Assembly (NCBI GenBank): GCA_021295835.1
Contig: JAGWBP010000027.1
Coordinates: 703-53,643 of the forward strand
DNA from: Gemmatimonadota bacterium
Lineage (GTDB): Bacteria; Gemmatimonadota; Gemmatimonadetes; Longimicrobiales; Gaopeijiaceae
Direction of reading: 5' to 3'
DNA: 52,941 bases
In this document: positions 6,183 to 14,829 of the stretch, piece by piece
How the letters are laid out: each line of letters begins with the position of its first letter
How positions within the stretch are numbered: position 1 is the stretch's first letter
Notes under the pieces: generated by a model
The model's input: the letters and a program-made list of their open reading frames with translations, nothing else
Database searches by the model: none
What the model was told of the DNA's origin: nothing
Program-made: the position numbers and the translations under genes

Positions 6183-9100
6183 GTGGGAGGGACCTCGCGC
6201 GGAGCTCTGACGGGTTCCACCCCCCGGGCGGACGGTGCCTTCTTCGACCGGGTGGTGGCGGCCTCGCTGAGGCACCGCCTCCTGACGATTTGCGGCGCGG
6301 CGCTGGCGCTGGCGGCTGGCGGGTGGGCTGCGGCAACGCTTCCAGTGGACGTATTCCCCGACCTGACGGCGCCAACTGTCACCGTGCTGACCGATGCGCA
6401 CGGGATGGCACCGGAGGAAGTCGAGAGCCTGGTCACCTTCGCCGTCGAGGCCTCGGTGACGGGTGCGCCGGGCGTGCGCCGGGTGCGCTCGAGCTCCGCG
6501 CAGGGGATCAGCCTTGTCTGGGTGGACTTCGACTGGGGGACGGAGATCTTCCGGGCCCGCCAGGTCGTCGCGGAGCGCCTGCAGTTGGCCTCTGCCAACC
6601 TGCCGGATGGCGTCGGACCGCCGGTGCTCGCGCCGGCAAGCTCCATCATGGGCGAGGTCATGCTCGTGGGGCTCGTCGCGCCCCCTGCCCTGCTGATGGA
6701 CGCGCGGACCGCCGCCGACTGGGTGGTCCGCCCCCGGCTCCTGGCGCTCTCCGGGGTGGCGCAGGTCGTGCCGATCGGGGGGGATGTGCGCCAGTACCAG
6801 GTGCTGGTCGATCCCGCAAAGCTCCGTGCCTATCGGGTCGGGCTCGACGAGGTGCTGACAGCGGCGGCAGAGTCGAATGTGAACGTATCGGGCGGGCTCT
6901 ACGAGTCGGGTGGTGGCGCGGTGGCGATTCGTGGCATAGGGCGAGTGCGCGAGGCGGAGGAGATCGGACTCACGGTGATCCGCGTGCGGGGCGGGGTCCC
7001 CATACTCGTCCGGGATGTGGCCGAGGTACGCATAGGACCGGGGGTGAGGCTCGGCACGGGGTCCGTGAATGCCGCCGGGGCCGTTGTCCTCTCCATCCAG
7101 AAGCAGCCCGGCGCGAACACGCTCGATCTCACCCGCCGCATCGACGCCGAGCTGGATGCGATCGCGGCCGACCTTCCCCAGGGCGTCACCCTGGAGCGCG
7201 AGATCTTCCGTCAGGCCGACTTCATAGCGCTGGCTGTGGACAACGTCTTCACCGCGCTCTGGGAGGGCGCCGCGCTGGTCGTTGTAATACTGCTGCTCTT
7301 CCTCTGGAGCGTCCGCACGACGGCGATCTCGGTCCTGGCAATCCCCCTGTCGCTGTCGCTGGCCGTCCTGGCGCTGCACGCCCTTGGCGGCACCATCAAC
7401 ACGATGACGCTGGGCGGGATGGCGATCGCGATCGGGGCACTCGTGGACGATGCGGTCATCTTCGTCGAGAATGCGCACCGGCGCCTCGGCGACAATGCGC
7501 GTCTGGAGCCTGATCTCCGCCGCTCGGCGCTGGCCGTCATTGCATCGTCGGCCCGCGAGATCCGCACTCCGATCCTGAATGCGACGGTCATCATCACGGT
7601 CGTCTTTGTGCCTCTCTTCTTCCTCTCCGGAGTCGAGGGGCGGATGCTCAGACCGCTCGGCGTAGCCTACATCGTGAGCATACTGGCTTCGCTCCTGGTT
7701 GCAGTCACCATCACGCCCGCTCTCTGCCACCGCCTCCTGCCCCCCGCGGCCGCGGCCTCCAATGGCGGCCCCTGGCTGATGCGCACCGTGACCGGGGCCT
7801 ACGCACGTGTGCTCGACTGGACGCTCCCGCGTCCGCGAATGGTGGCTGCGACCGTCGTGCTGCTCATCGCCGGGACACTGGCCATCATCCCCATCCTCGG
7901 GCGCTCCTTCCTCCCCGCCTTCCAGGAGGGGTCGCTGACGATCTCCGTCGTGAGCCTGCCGGGGACCTCGCTTGCCGAGGCGGACGCGATCGGCACCCGC
8001 GTGGAGCGACAGCTGCTCGCGCATCGGGCCGTCGCCGCCACCTCTCGCCGCACCGGACGGGCCGAGCTGGACGAGCACGCCCAGGCGGCCAACGCCTCCG
8101 AGATCGACGCCCGTCTCGATCTCTCCGATCACGATCTGGCGGAGGTCATGGCCGAGCTGCGCCACGAGCTGGAGGGCCTCCCCGGCACCAACGTGACGAT
8201 TGGTCAGCCGATCGGGCACCGGATAGACCATATGCTCTCGGGCACCCGGGCTGCCATCGCCGCGAATCTCTTCGGGCCCGACCTGGCGCAGCTGCGCGAG
8301 CTCGCCGCCGCCATCGAGGCAGTGGCCGACGAGGTGCCGGGGCTGGTGGATGTGGCGGCCGACCAGCAGGCCGAGGTCCCCCAACTGCAGATCCGGAGCG
8401 ACCGTCATGCGATGGCTCGCCATGGCGTGACGCCTGGGGCGCTGGCCAGGGCGGTCGATGTGGCATTTCGGGGCGAAGAGGTGTCCGTGGTGCGCGAGGG
8501 CCAGCGCTCATTCGACCTGGTGGTCCGGTACGGCGACGAGCACCGCCGGGACGCCGCCGCCATCGGCAGGTCGCTCGTGACCACGCCGACCGGCGCGACC
8601 GTGCCCCTCTCGCAGCTGGCCACGATCGCCCCGGCAAGGGGCCCGAACGCCATCTCGCGCCAAAACGCTCGACGCATGATCGCGATCAGCGCCAATGTGG
8701 CGGGACGCGACGTCGAGAGCGCGGTCGCGGAGCTGCAGGCGCGGGTGGAGGAGGAGGTTGCGCTGCCCCGGGGCTACCAGGTCGAGTACGGCGGCCAGTT
8801 TGAGTCCGGCAGAGCGGCCGCACGCGCCATCTCGGTTCTGTCGGTCTTCTCGATCGCCGCGATCTTCCTCATCCTCTTCCAGAGCTTCGGCTCGCTGCGC
8901 ATGGCTGCACTCCTGATGGTCAACCTGCCCCTTGCGCTCGTAGGCGGAGTGCTGGCGGTCTGGGTGACGGGCATCACCATCAACGTGGCGACGCTGGTGG
9001 GCCTCATCAGCCTCTTCGGCATCGCGGTCCGAAACGGAATCCTGCTCGTCGCCCGCTACCGCGACCTGGAGGCCGAGGGGGTGGCGGTCGCCGAGAGCGT

Positions 9101-9347
9101 TCGCCGGGGTTCTCTGGAGCGTCTCGCGCCCGTCCTGATGACCGCCCTTACCGCAGGACTCGCGCTGGTGCCGCTAGCGCTCGGGATGGGCGAACCAGGG
9201 AAGGAGCTGCAGGCGCCGCTCGCGGTGGTGGTCCTGGGCGGCCTCCTCACCTCGACGTTCCTCAACATGCTGGTGGTACCGACGCTCTTCCTGCACTATG
9301 GCCGTAAGGATAAAGACAAAACGGGGCTGGAGCCCCGCTGGGAGTGA
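6183..9347 (+). CDS. RND heavy-metal efflux permease (CusA/CzcA family)
   Basis: 1054 residues from GTG 6183, the normal size for the family; the open frame runs further upstream through the adaptor gene but that part is a shadow. Signature regions are LPVDVFPDLTAPTVTVLTD at the N-terminus, IAIGALVDDAVIFVENAHRR in TM4 with the proton-relay acidic residues, QPIGHRIDHMLSGTRAAIAA in the second porter domain, and GLISLFGIAVRNGILLVARY in TM10-11. The QPI-HRIDHMLSG block is characteristic of the heavy-metal branch rather than the multidrug branch. It forms a trimeric proton-driven pump with the upstream adaptor. The stop overlaps a GC-rich hairpin at 9322-9337. Confidence 0.92.
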   Translation: MGGTSRGALTGSTPRADGAFFDRVVAASLRHRLLTICGAALALAAGGWAAATLPVDVFPDLTAPTVTVLTDAHGMAPEEVESLVTFAVEASVTGAPGVRRVRSSSAQGISLVWVDFDWGTEIFRARQVVAERLQLASANLPDGVGPPVLAPASSIMGEVMLVGLVAPPALLMDARTAADWVVRPRLLALSGVAQVVPIGGDVRQYQVLVDPAKLRAYRVGLDEVLTAAAESNVNVSGGLYESGGGAVAIRGIGRVREAEEIGLTVIRVRGGVPILVRDVAEVRIGPGVRLGTGSVNAAGAVVLSIQKQPGANTLDLTRRIDAELDAIAADLPQGVTLEREIFRQADFIALAVDNVFTALWEGAALVVVILLLFLWSVRTTAISVLAIPLSLSLAVLALHALGGTINTMTLGGMAIAIGALVDDAVIFVENAHRRLGDNARLEPDLRRSALAVIASSAREIRTPILNATVIITVVFVPLFFLSGVEGRMLRPLGVAYIVSILASLLVAVTITPALCHRLLPPAAAASNGGPWLMRTVTGAYARVLDWTLPRPRMVAATVVLLIAGTLAIIPILGRSFLPAFQEGSLTISVVSLPGTSLAEADAIGTRVERQLLAHRAVAATSRRTGRAELDEHAQAANASEIDARLDLSDHDLAEVMAELRHELEGLPGTNVTIGQPIGHRIDHMLSGTRAAIAANLFGPDLAQLRELAAAIEAVADEVPGLVDVAADQQAEVPQLQIRSDRHAMARHGVTPGALARAVDVAFRGEEVSVVREGQRSFDLVVRYGDEHRRDAAAIGRSLVTTPTGATVPLSQLATIAPARGPNAISRQNARRMIAISANVAGRDVESAVAELQARVEEEVALPRGYQVEYGGQFESGRAAARAISVLSVFSIAAIFLILFQSFGSLRMAALLMVNLPLALVGGVLAVWVTGITINVATLVGLISLFGIAVRNGILLVARYRDLEAEGVAVAESVRRGSLERLAPVLMTALTAGLALVPLALGMGEPGKELQAPLAVVVLGGLLTSTFLNMLVVPTLFLHYGRKDKDKTGLEPRWE
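9322..9337 (+). terminator. Short GC stem-loop at the end of the RND permease gene
   Basis: CGGGGCT (9322-9328) and AGCCCCG (9331-9337) are complementary around a GG centre, effectively a 6-bp stem with a 4-nt loop. It lies just before the stop codon and is not followed by a T tract, so it is only a possible terminator. Confidence 0.3.
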
Positions 9348-9369
9348 TCAGAGACGAACACCGTCGAGC

Positions 9370-9425
9370 TAGAGAGGATAGTATTGTAATATGAAGTATA
9401 CATTATGTAAACTGTGGTTTACATC
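9370..9425 (+). repeat. AT-rich palindromic box of the dispersed repeat family; encodes start of the lipoprotein gene
   Basis: An AT-rich island in very GC-rich DNA. It contains the palindrome ATGTAAACTGTGGTTTACAT (9405-9424), preceded by TATTGTAATATGAAGTATAC. The same box with substitutions occurs at 20451-20504 and 45254-45300, and half of it at 40804-40815. The ATG of the following gene and its first 11 codons lie inside the box. Its composition would also suit a promoter. Confidence 0.75.
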
Positions 9426-11589
9426 GCTGCTCCTCGCCGGGTGCGGCAGTGGGGCCTCGTCGAGGGCCCAGATCGACGATTCAAGGCGGCCTCCACCCCT
9501 TCGCGAACCACCTGCTGCCGTGGTGCCGACGCCCGGCGATCCCAAGTCGGACTCCGCACCTGCTTCCGATCCCGAGGAGGCGAAGCCACGTGGCGGCGAC
9601 GGGCTGGCACCCTTCCCTCCGAGTGCGCCCGGGTACCCGGCGGCGGTGCTGATCGGGGCGCGGGTGGAGGACGTGCGAAGCGACCCAGCCGAGATCGTGA
9701 TACAGGTGGGCGACTCGGTGGCGCTCGGCGAGGACGTGTTCCTGGTCGCCTACGACGCTGGCGACCAGCCAGTCCGGGGCATTGTGGTGCGGTCGGCGCT
9801 GGAGAGCCGCTTCGCCGTTCTGGAGGGAGGATACCTCCGGGGGCTAGCGGAGGGCACGGCCGAGCTGCGCATGGCGATCCGGGCGCCGCCCGCCAGCGGT
9901 ACCGGGCCACCCGAGATGCGGACATTCTCCGCCCCGGTGGCGGTGGTGGGTCGGCCGGTTGCCAGAGTCGAGATCGCGGATCCGGGTCTGCGGCTCCTAG
10001 TCGGCACGGTGGTCGGGCTCCAGGCGCGGGCGTACACCGCCGCCGGTGACCTCCGCACCTCCTTCGCGGTGGAGTGGCGGAGCAACCGGCCGGATCTGGC
10101 CGCTGTGGACGAGCGGGGTCTCGTGCGGGCATTGCAGTCCGGTGCCGCCATGGTGTACGCCACCGTCGAGGGCGTCGAGGGGAGCCTCGTCCTAGAGGTC
10201 GACGAGAGCCCGGTCGTAGCGGTCGAGATGACCGGCCCAGCGCGGGGACGAACAGGCGATGTGCTCCACTACCGCGTCGTTGCTCTGGACGCGGATGGCA
10301 ACGAGGTCGAGGGGGTAGCGGCTCACCACTCGGTGGCGGCGGTCGGAGAAGGGGCCGGGCACGCTGCGCTGATCTACCAGGACGGCGGATTCGTGGCCGA
10401 ACGTGTGGGGCTCTACCGCGTTGTGGCCACAGTCGGCGGGCGTTCGGGCGAAGCCGTGGTCGAGGCGGTCGCGCGTAGCGTCGATGCGGATGCCCGGGTC
10501 GTTGGGCGCGGAGTGGTCCCCGACCGGCCGACCGCGGATCTATGGGTCTTCACCGGCACCGATGGACGCGACTACGTATACACGGGCACCCGCTCCGAGC
10601 GGATGCTGGCGTGGGACGTCACCAACCCGGCGAACCCGACGCTGACCGACATTGTGGAGGTGGACGCGCGGGCCGTGGGCGACGTCACTGTCAACGCTGC
10701 CGGGACCTTTGCCGCGATCACCCGCGATGGCGCGTCCGACCGCGAGAACGGCATCGTGATCCTCGACCTGGCCGATCCGGCCCATCCCGTCGTGGCAGAC
10801 GACTACACGAAGGGCCTGAAGGAGGGGGCTAGCAAGGTGTTGTTCGCCGACAGCCTCCTGTACGTAGTGCCCACCGGTTCCCCCTACCTGCACATCCTGG
10901 ACGCATCCAATCCGACCGACATCGAGGAGATAGGACGATGGGGGATCGAGAGACCTGGGGCACGCCTGAGTGATCTCCGGGTAGCCGACGGCCTCGCCTA
11001 CCTGGCGTACGGGCCCGATGGGGTCCACATCCTCGACATTGGCGACCGTCGCTGGGGCGGCACCCCGAGCGAGCCGGTCGCGGTCGGCAGCTACGCCCAC
11101 CCTGAGGGCAGCTCCAGGGTTGCCTTGCCGTACAGGAGTGCCGACGGGCACAGCTACCTGTTCGTCGTCGACGAGACGCTAGTCTGCGACGCGTGCCGCT
11201 CGGGAGCCGGTAGGCGAGCCCACCGATCGCACGCACTCGTCCGCGTGCTCGACATCGGCGATCCGACGGCTCCACGGGCCGTGGCGCGCTACGAGGTGCC
11301 CGAGGCGGCTGCTCGCAACCTGTGGGTGGAGGACGACCGCCTGTACGTCGCCTACGGCCGGGCCGGGCTGCGAGTGGTAGACATCTCGGGCGAGCTGCGG
11401 GGTGATCTGTATCGGCAGGGCCGCGAGGTCGCCAGAGTCCCCACCGGTGCCCCCGACGGCCACATCGCCAATTTGCCGATGGCCACGGGCGTTCAGTCCC
11501 ACCGGGGAGGAGTCGTGGTCTCGGACCGCAACTCGGGGCTCTGGGCAGTCGAGCTGGATTCGCCGGGAGCGGCCGGGGTCGGGCCCTGA
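9391..11589 (+). CDS. Large lipoprotein with Ig-like domains and an LVIVD beta-propeller
   Basis: 732 residues. Signal and lipobox: MKYTLCKLWFTSLLLAGC, with the first 11 residues encoded by the AT-rich repeat box. A Pro-rich spacer follows, then about 300 residues of Ig-like (BIG2-type) sandwich, for example VEIADPGLRLLVGTVVGLQA followed by WRSNRPDLAAVDERGLVRAL. The C-terminal half is built from LVIVD-type propeller repeats, such as DYVYTGTRSERMLAWDVTNP, LYVVPTGSPYLHILDASNPT, AYLAYGPDGVHILDI and LYVAYGRAGLRVVDISGELR. Such proteins sit on the outer membrane or are surface exposed; ligands are unknown. An Ala-Cys pair in VCDACRSG could form a disulfide or metal site. It is monocistronic, bounded by repeats on both sides. 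Confidence 0.85.
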   Translation: MKYTLCKLWFTSLLLAGCGSGASSRAQIDDSRRPPPLREPPAAVVPTPGDPKSDSAPASDPEEAKPRGGDGLAPFPPSAPGYPAAVLIGARVEDVRSDPAEIVIQVGDSVALGEDVFLVAYDAGDQPVRGIVVRSALESRFAVLEGGYLRGLAEGTAELRMAIRAPPASGTGPPEMRTFSAPVAVVGRPVARVEIADPGLRLLVGTVVGLQARAYTAAGDLRTSFAVEWRSNRPDLAAVDERGLVRALQSGAAMVYATVEGVEGSLVLEVDESPVVAVEMTGPARGRTGDVLHYRVVALDADGNEVEGVAAHHSVAAVGEGAGHAALIYQDGGFVAERVGLYRVVATVGGRSGEAVVEAVARSVDADARVVGRGVVPDRPTADLWVFTGTDGRDYVYTGTRSERMLAWDVTNPANPTLTDIVEVDARAVGDVTVNAAGTFAAITRDGASDRENGIVILDLADPAHPVVADDYTKGLKEGASKVLFADSLLYVVPTGSPYLHILDASNPTDIEEIGRWGIERPGARLSDLRVADGLAYLAYGPDGVHILDIGDRRWGGTPSEPVAVGSYAHPEGSSRVALPYRSADGHSYLFVVDETLVCDACRSGAGRRAHRSHALVRVLDIGDPTAPRAVARYEVPEAAARNLWVEDDRLYVAYGRAGLRVVDISGELRGDLYRQGREVARVPTGAPDGHIANLPMATGVQSHRGGVVVSDRNSGLWAVELDSPGAAGVGP

Positions 11590-11637
11590 GAGGCAGCTTC
11601 TGGTCGCCCGGACTCGCGGGCCGTAGTATGTCAGCTA

Positions 11638-11814
11638 GGCAGCCCGAGGACAGGCCTCGCACGGCGTTCGAGGCGCGCTGCATCCGCGCTGGACCGCTGC
11701 GCCCTGCGTTGCGTCTTGCACGAATAGCGTTGCTATTCGCGCTGCGAAGCGCCTTGCCAGCCCGGAGCTTCGCGCCTCTCGGTGCTCGTGCGAGACTATC
11801 CAAGGACTGCTGCC
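11638..11814 (+). repeat. Dispersed MITE-like repeat, full-length copy (about 177 bp)
   Basis: The left end is GGCAGCCCGAGGACA and the right end TATCCAAGGACTGCTGCC; the ends are imperfect inverted repeats of each other. Internal blocks shared with the copies at 20552-20701 (opposite strand) and 43335-43512 include GGCGCGCTGCATCCGCGCTG, TTGCTATTCGC, and CTTCGCGCCTCTCGGTGCTC. It fills most of the 295-bp gap between the LVIVD lipoprotein and the peptide transporter. No ORF with a start codon uses it. Confidence 0.8.
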
Positions 11815-11884
11815 GACACTCCGAGACCGCGACTTCGCGCGGCCGGAGCGACGACCTTCTTCACCGGGCCCGGGAGGGCTGAGC

Positions 11885-13384
11885 ATGGCAGACCAGAGAG
11901 GAATCGAGTTCGAACCGGGCCTGTTCCCCGGCCACCCACGGGGCCTCCCCACCCTCTTCTTCACCGAGATGTGGGAGCGCTTCTCCTTCTACGGGATGCG
12001 GGCCCTCCTCGTCCTCTTCATGACCGGCGCGACGATCGGCGAGAACCCGGGACTCGGCTTCGACCTAGTCACTGCGACGGCCATCTACGGGCTCTACGGT
12101 TCGATGGTGTACCTGCTCGCGCTCCCGGGCGGTTGGGTCGCGGACCAGCTCTGGGGCCAGCGCAAGGCGGTATTCGTCGGCGGCTGCATCATTGCGGCCG
12201 GGCACTTCAGCATGGCGGTGCCGACGCGCTTCACCTTCTTCCTAGGACTCGTGCTGATCGTCATCGGCACCGGGCTGCTCAAGCCGAATGTGAGCTCGGT
12301 GGTGGCTGACCTCTACCCCGAAGGCGGGGCCCGCCGCGACGCGGGGTTCTCGATCTTCTACATGGGGATCAATGTGGGTGCCATGGCTGGTCCGCTCGTC
12401 TGCAGCTTCCTAGGCGAACAGGGCAACTGGCACTGGGGATTTTCCGCGGCCGGATTCGGCATGGTTCTCGGGCTGATCCAGTTCCGGCTGGGCTACGGGC
12501 CGCTGGGTAACGCCGGCCTCCTGCGCACGGAGAGGACGCGGGAGCAGGTTGCCCGCACCGCCCGCGCCTTCTACGGAATCTGCACCGCGGTGGCGGTGGC
12601 GCTGGTAGCCTTCGGCCTCCTCGTGTCCAACGGCACCATCCCGATGGCGCTCACCGATATAGCCGACAACCTGGCCATCGCGATCCTCGTCATCATCGCC
12701 CTCTACTTCCTGTACGTAGTAGCTTGGGGCGGACACAGCGCCGGCGAGATCAAGAAGGTCCTCGTCATCTTCTGGCTCTTTCTGTGCGCCGCGCTCTTCT
12801 GGTCGGGATTCGAGCAGGCGGGCTCGTCGCTCAACATCTTCGCTCGCGACTTCACCGACAGGACCCTACTGGGCTGGGAGTACGGCGCCTCGGCGCTGCA
12901 GTCGGTCAACGCCTTCTTCATAATCGTGCTGGCCCCGGTCTTCGGGGCGCTCTGGGTGTGGCTCGCCAGGCGCAACGCGAATCCGTCGGTGGGGGTGAAG
13001 TTTGCCCTCGGCCTGATGGGCCTATCCGCGGGATTCCTGGTGATCGCGTGGGGTGCGGCCAATGCGGGCCCCGATGCGACGGTCTCGGCGGCATGGCTGG
13101 TCGTGATGTACTTTCTGCACACCGTCGGCGAGCTAGCGCTCTCCCCCGTCGGGCTCTCCGCCACGACCAAGCTTGCACCGGTGGGCCGCATCAGCCAGAT
13201 GATGGGCGTCTGGTTCGTGGCGGCTGCGCTGGGGAACCTCATGGCCGGACGGGTGGCGGGCCTGCTCGAAGGCTTGGATCCGTCCCCGCTCTTCATGAAT
13301 GTGGCGTTGATCGTCGGCGGGGGCGGCCTGGTGGCGCTGATCGTGAGCCCGTTCGTGCGTCGCCTTGCGGGGGATATCGATTAG
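11885..13384 (+). CDS. POT/PTR-family proton-dependent peptide transporter
   Basis: 499 residues, about 12-14 hydrophobic segments. The N-terminus carries the family ExxER motif in FTEMWERFSFYGMRALLVLF, followed by GGWVADQLWGQRKAV, GTGLLKPNVSSVVADLY, and the PTR2 signature FSIFYMGINVGAMAGPLV. Later segments include FWSGFEQAGSSLNIFARD and LSPVGLSATTKLAP, also typical. It imports di- and tripeptides with protons across the inner membrane. It is preceded by a full copy of the dispersed repeat and converges with plsC, overlapping its 3' end by 92 bp. Confidence 0.93.
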   Translation: MADQRGIEFEPGLFPGHPRGLPTLFFTEMWERFSFYGMRALLVLFMTGATIGENPGLGFDLVTATAIYGLYGSMVYLLALPGGWVADQLWGQRKAVFVGGCIIAAGHFSMAVPTRFTFFLGLVLIVIGTGLLKPNVSSVVADLYPEGGARRDAGFSIFYMGINVGAMAGPLVCSFLGEQGNWHWGFSAAGFGMVLGLIQFRLGYGPLGNAGLLRTERTREQVARTARAFYGICTAVAVALVAFGLLVSNGTIPMALTDIADNLAIAILVIIALYFLYVVAWGGHSAGEIKKVLVIFWLFLCAALFWSGFEQAGSSLNIFARDFTDRTLLGWEYGASALQSVNAFFIIVLAPVFGALWVWLARRNANPSVGVKFALGLMGLSAGFLVIAWGAANAGPDATVSAAWLVVMYFLHTVGELALSPVGLSATTKLAPVGRISQMMGVWFVAAALGNLMAGRVAGLLEGLDPSPLFMNVALIVGGGGLVALIVSPFVRRLAGDID

Positions 13385-14192
13385 GGAGGACTTCCACCGG
13401 CTCGAATGCTCCCATCATTCGGCGTCTGAGCTCGCTGGCGAGCTCCTTCCTGTCGCCTGCCAGCACCGGCCGACGTCCGAAGCGGACGGTGCACTCGACG
13501 CGTGGCAGCGCCAGTAGCCCGGCGAGATGCGCCACGAATCCCACATCGCTCCCCCAGCAGACCCGATCCCCGGCCGAAGCGCCCGGGGCCCTGTAGGTCA
13601 GCGTCACCCAGTAGACTGGGAGCCCGCGCGCAGCGGCGTCGGCTAGGAGCGCCGACTTGAAGGGCAGAATCGTCGCGCCGGAGGTGCTTGTCGCCTCTGG
13701 GAAGACCAGGACCCGCTCACGCCTCGCGAGCGCCTCGAGCATCCTGCGGCGGACTGCCAGCACGTCGCTCTTGGTGGCCCGGTCCACGAATATCGTGCCT
13801 CCCAGCGATGCCAGCGGCCCGAGGAAGGGCCAGCGCCTGAGGTCGGCCCGTGCCACGAAGACGGTCGGGGCAACCGAGTCCACTACCGGAATGTCGATGT
13901 AGCCCAGGTGGTTCGAGACGACGATCGTTCCGCTAGGGGGCGGCCGGCCCTCGACCCTCACTCGGACACCCACAGCGAGCAGGAGGCCCCGCGCCCAGAT
14001 CCGCTTGGCAAGGCGACGAGCACCAGCCCGCTTCGTGGCCCCCGACCGTCGGGAGAGGACCGTGGGTGTCCAGCTCGCGACCAGGAGGGCGGCGACCGCG
14101 GTCGTCCAGGCAAGCCCCGCGCCCGCACGGGCGGCCACGCGGAGCCATCCCGGCAGGCGGCAGGGGTCTGTCTGGGACAATGTCAAGGCCAC
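13293..14192 (-). CDS. 1-acyl-sn-glycerol-3-phosphate acyltransferase (PlsC family)
   Basis: 299 residues if started at GTG 14192; ATG 14246 would add 18 residues, and the frame stays open beyond that. After an N-terminal hydrophobic segment (AGAGLAWTTAVAALLVASW) come the acyltransferase motifs NHLGYIDIPV (catalytic NHx4D), GGTIFVDR, and FPEATSTSGATILPFK (FPEG-like, with Ala for Gly). It transfers an acyl chain to lysophosphatidic acid in phospholipid synthesis, or belongs to a related lyso-lipid acyltransferase. The basic C-terminal tail lies antisense to the last 92 bp of the peptide transporter gene, an unusually long convergent overlap, so the tail may be a recent extension. Confidence 0.85.
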   Translation of the reverse strand: MALTLSQTDPCRLPGWLRVAARAGAGLAWTTAVAALLVASWTPTVLSRRSGATKRAGARRLAKRIWARGLLLAVGVRVRVEGRPPPSGTIVVSNHLGYIDIPVVDSVAPTVFVARADLRRWPFLGPLASLGGTIFVDRATKSDVLAVRRRMLEALARRERVLVFPEATSTSGATILPFKSALLADAAARGLPVYWVTLTYRAPGASAGDRVCWGSDVGFVAHLAGLLALPRVECTVRFGRRPVLAGDRKELASELRRRMMGAFEPVEVLPNRYPPQGDARTGSRSAPPGRPRRRSTPHS

Positions 14193-14364
14193 CCCCTGCT
14201 TCGGGCTTGTCTCACGCTGAAATCGCCCTTCCCTTCGGGCTCGCATGTACGTGAACGGGAATCCGGCTTGTCTGCGCAATCGGGAATCGGGTACCTTGTA
14301 ACGACTCGATTTCCGGTTCGCGCACCCCTGCACTTCCTCCAGCAGGACGCTAACACCCTCGTCC

Positions 14365-14829
14365 ATGTCGCTCTGGAACAAGCTCTTCGGCGGTCCGGCC
14401 AGGGCCGAGCAGATCGACTACTACGAAGAGGGACTCGCCCTTGCCCGGGAGGGCAAGCACCACGAGGCGCTCACCTCGCTGCGTCTGGCCCTCAGGGAGT
14501 CTCCGGGAGACCCCATCGTCCTGCAGCAGATCGCGATCGCCTACACCAGGATCGGGATGGAGGCGGAGGCGATCAAGACCTACCGGCATGTGCTCCACAG
14601 GCACCCGGAGGAGGTTGGCGCCCACTACGGCCTTGCGTTCGTGCTGCGGCGGCGGGGCGAATCCGACCAGGCGGCGGAGCACCTGGAGCACTTCCTGGCC
14701 AGCCACCCGACGGACGAGGATTCGCAGGCGCACGTCGACTACGCGCGTCAGACGCTGGAAGAGCTGCAGGGGGCCGACGAAGGTGGGGAGGCGCAGCCCG
14801 AAGCCGACGCGAGCACAGATGGAGGCTAG
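14365..14829 (+). CDS. Tetratricopeptide-repeat protein
   Basis: 154 residues. MSLWNKLFGGPARAEQ is followed by about three TPR units: YYEEGLALAREGKHHEALTS, IVLQQIAIAYTRIGMEAEAI, and AHYGLAFVLRRRGESDQAAE. An acidic tail follows. There is no signal peptide, so it is cytosolic or peripheral. TPR proteins scaffold complexes; the partner is unknown. The stop overlaps the OsmC start by 11 bp, so the two are translationally coupled. It is transcribed divergently from plsC. Confidence 0.8.
   Translation: MSLWNKLFGGPARAEQIDYYEEGLALAREGKHHEALTSLRLALRESPGDPIVLQQIAIAYTRIGMEAEAIKTYRHVLHRHPEEVGAHYGLAFVLRRRGESDQAAEHLEHFLASHPTDEDSQAHVDYARQTLEELQGADEGGEAQPEADASTDGG

Noticed and set aside
6174..8423. 749-codon minus-strand ORF opposite the CusA-like permease
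   Set aside because: Composition is Arg/Gly/Asp/His-rich without domains; it is the typical antisense shadow of a high-GC gene whose sense protein is clearly recognised.
11628..11882. Small protein-coding genes within the dispersed repeat
   Set aside because: The frame in the three long copies shows similar words (EHREARSAGLARRDE-like) only because the DNA is similar; there is no consistent start codon and stops differ.
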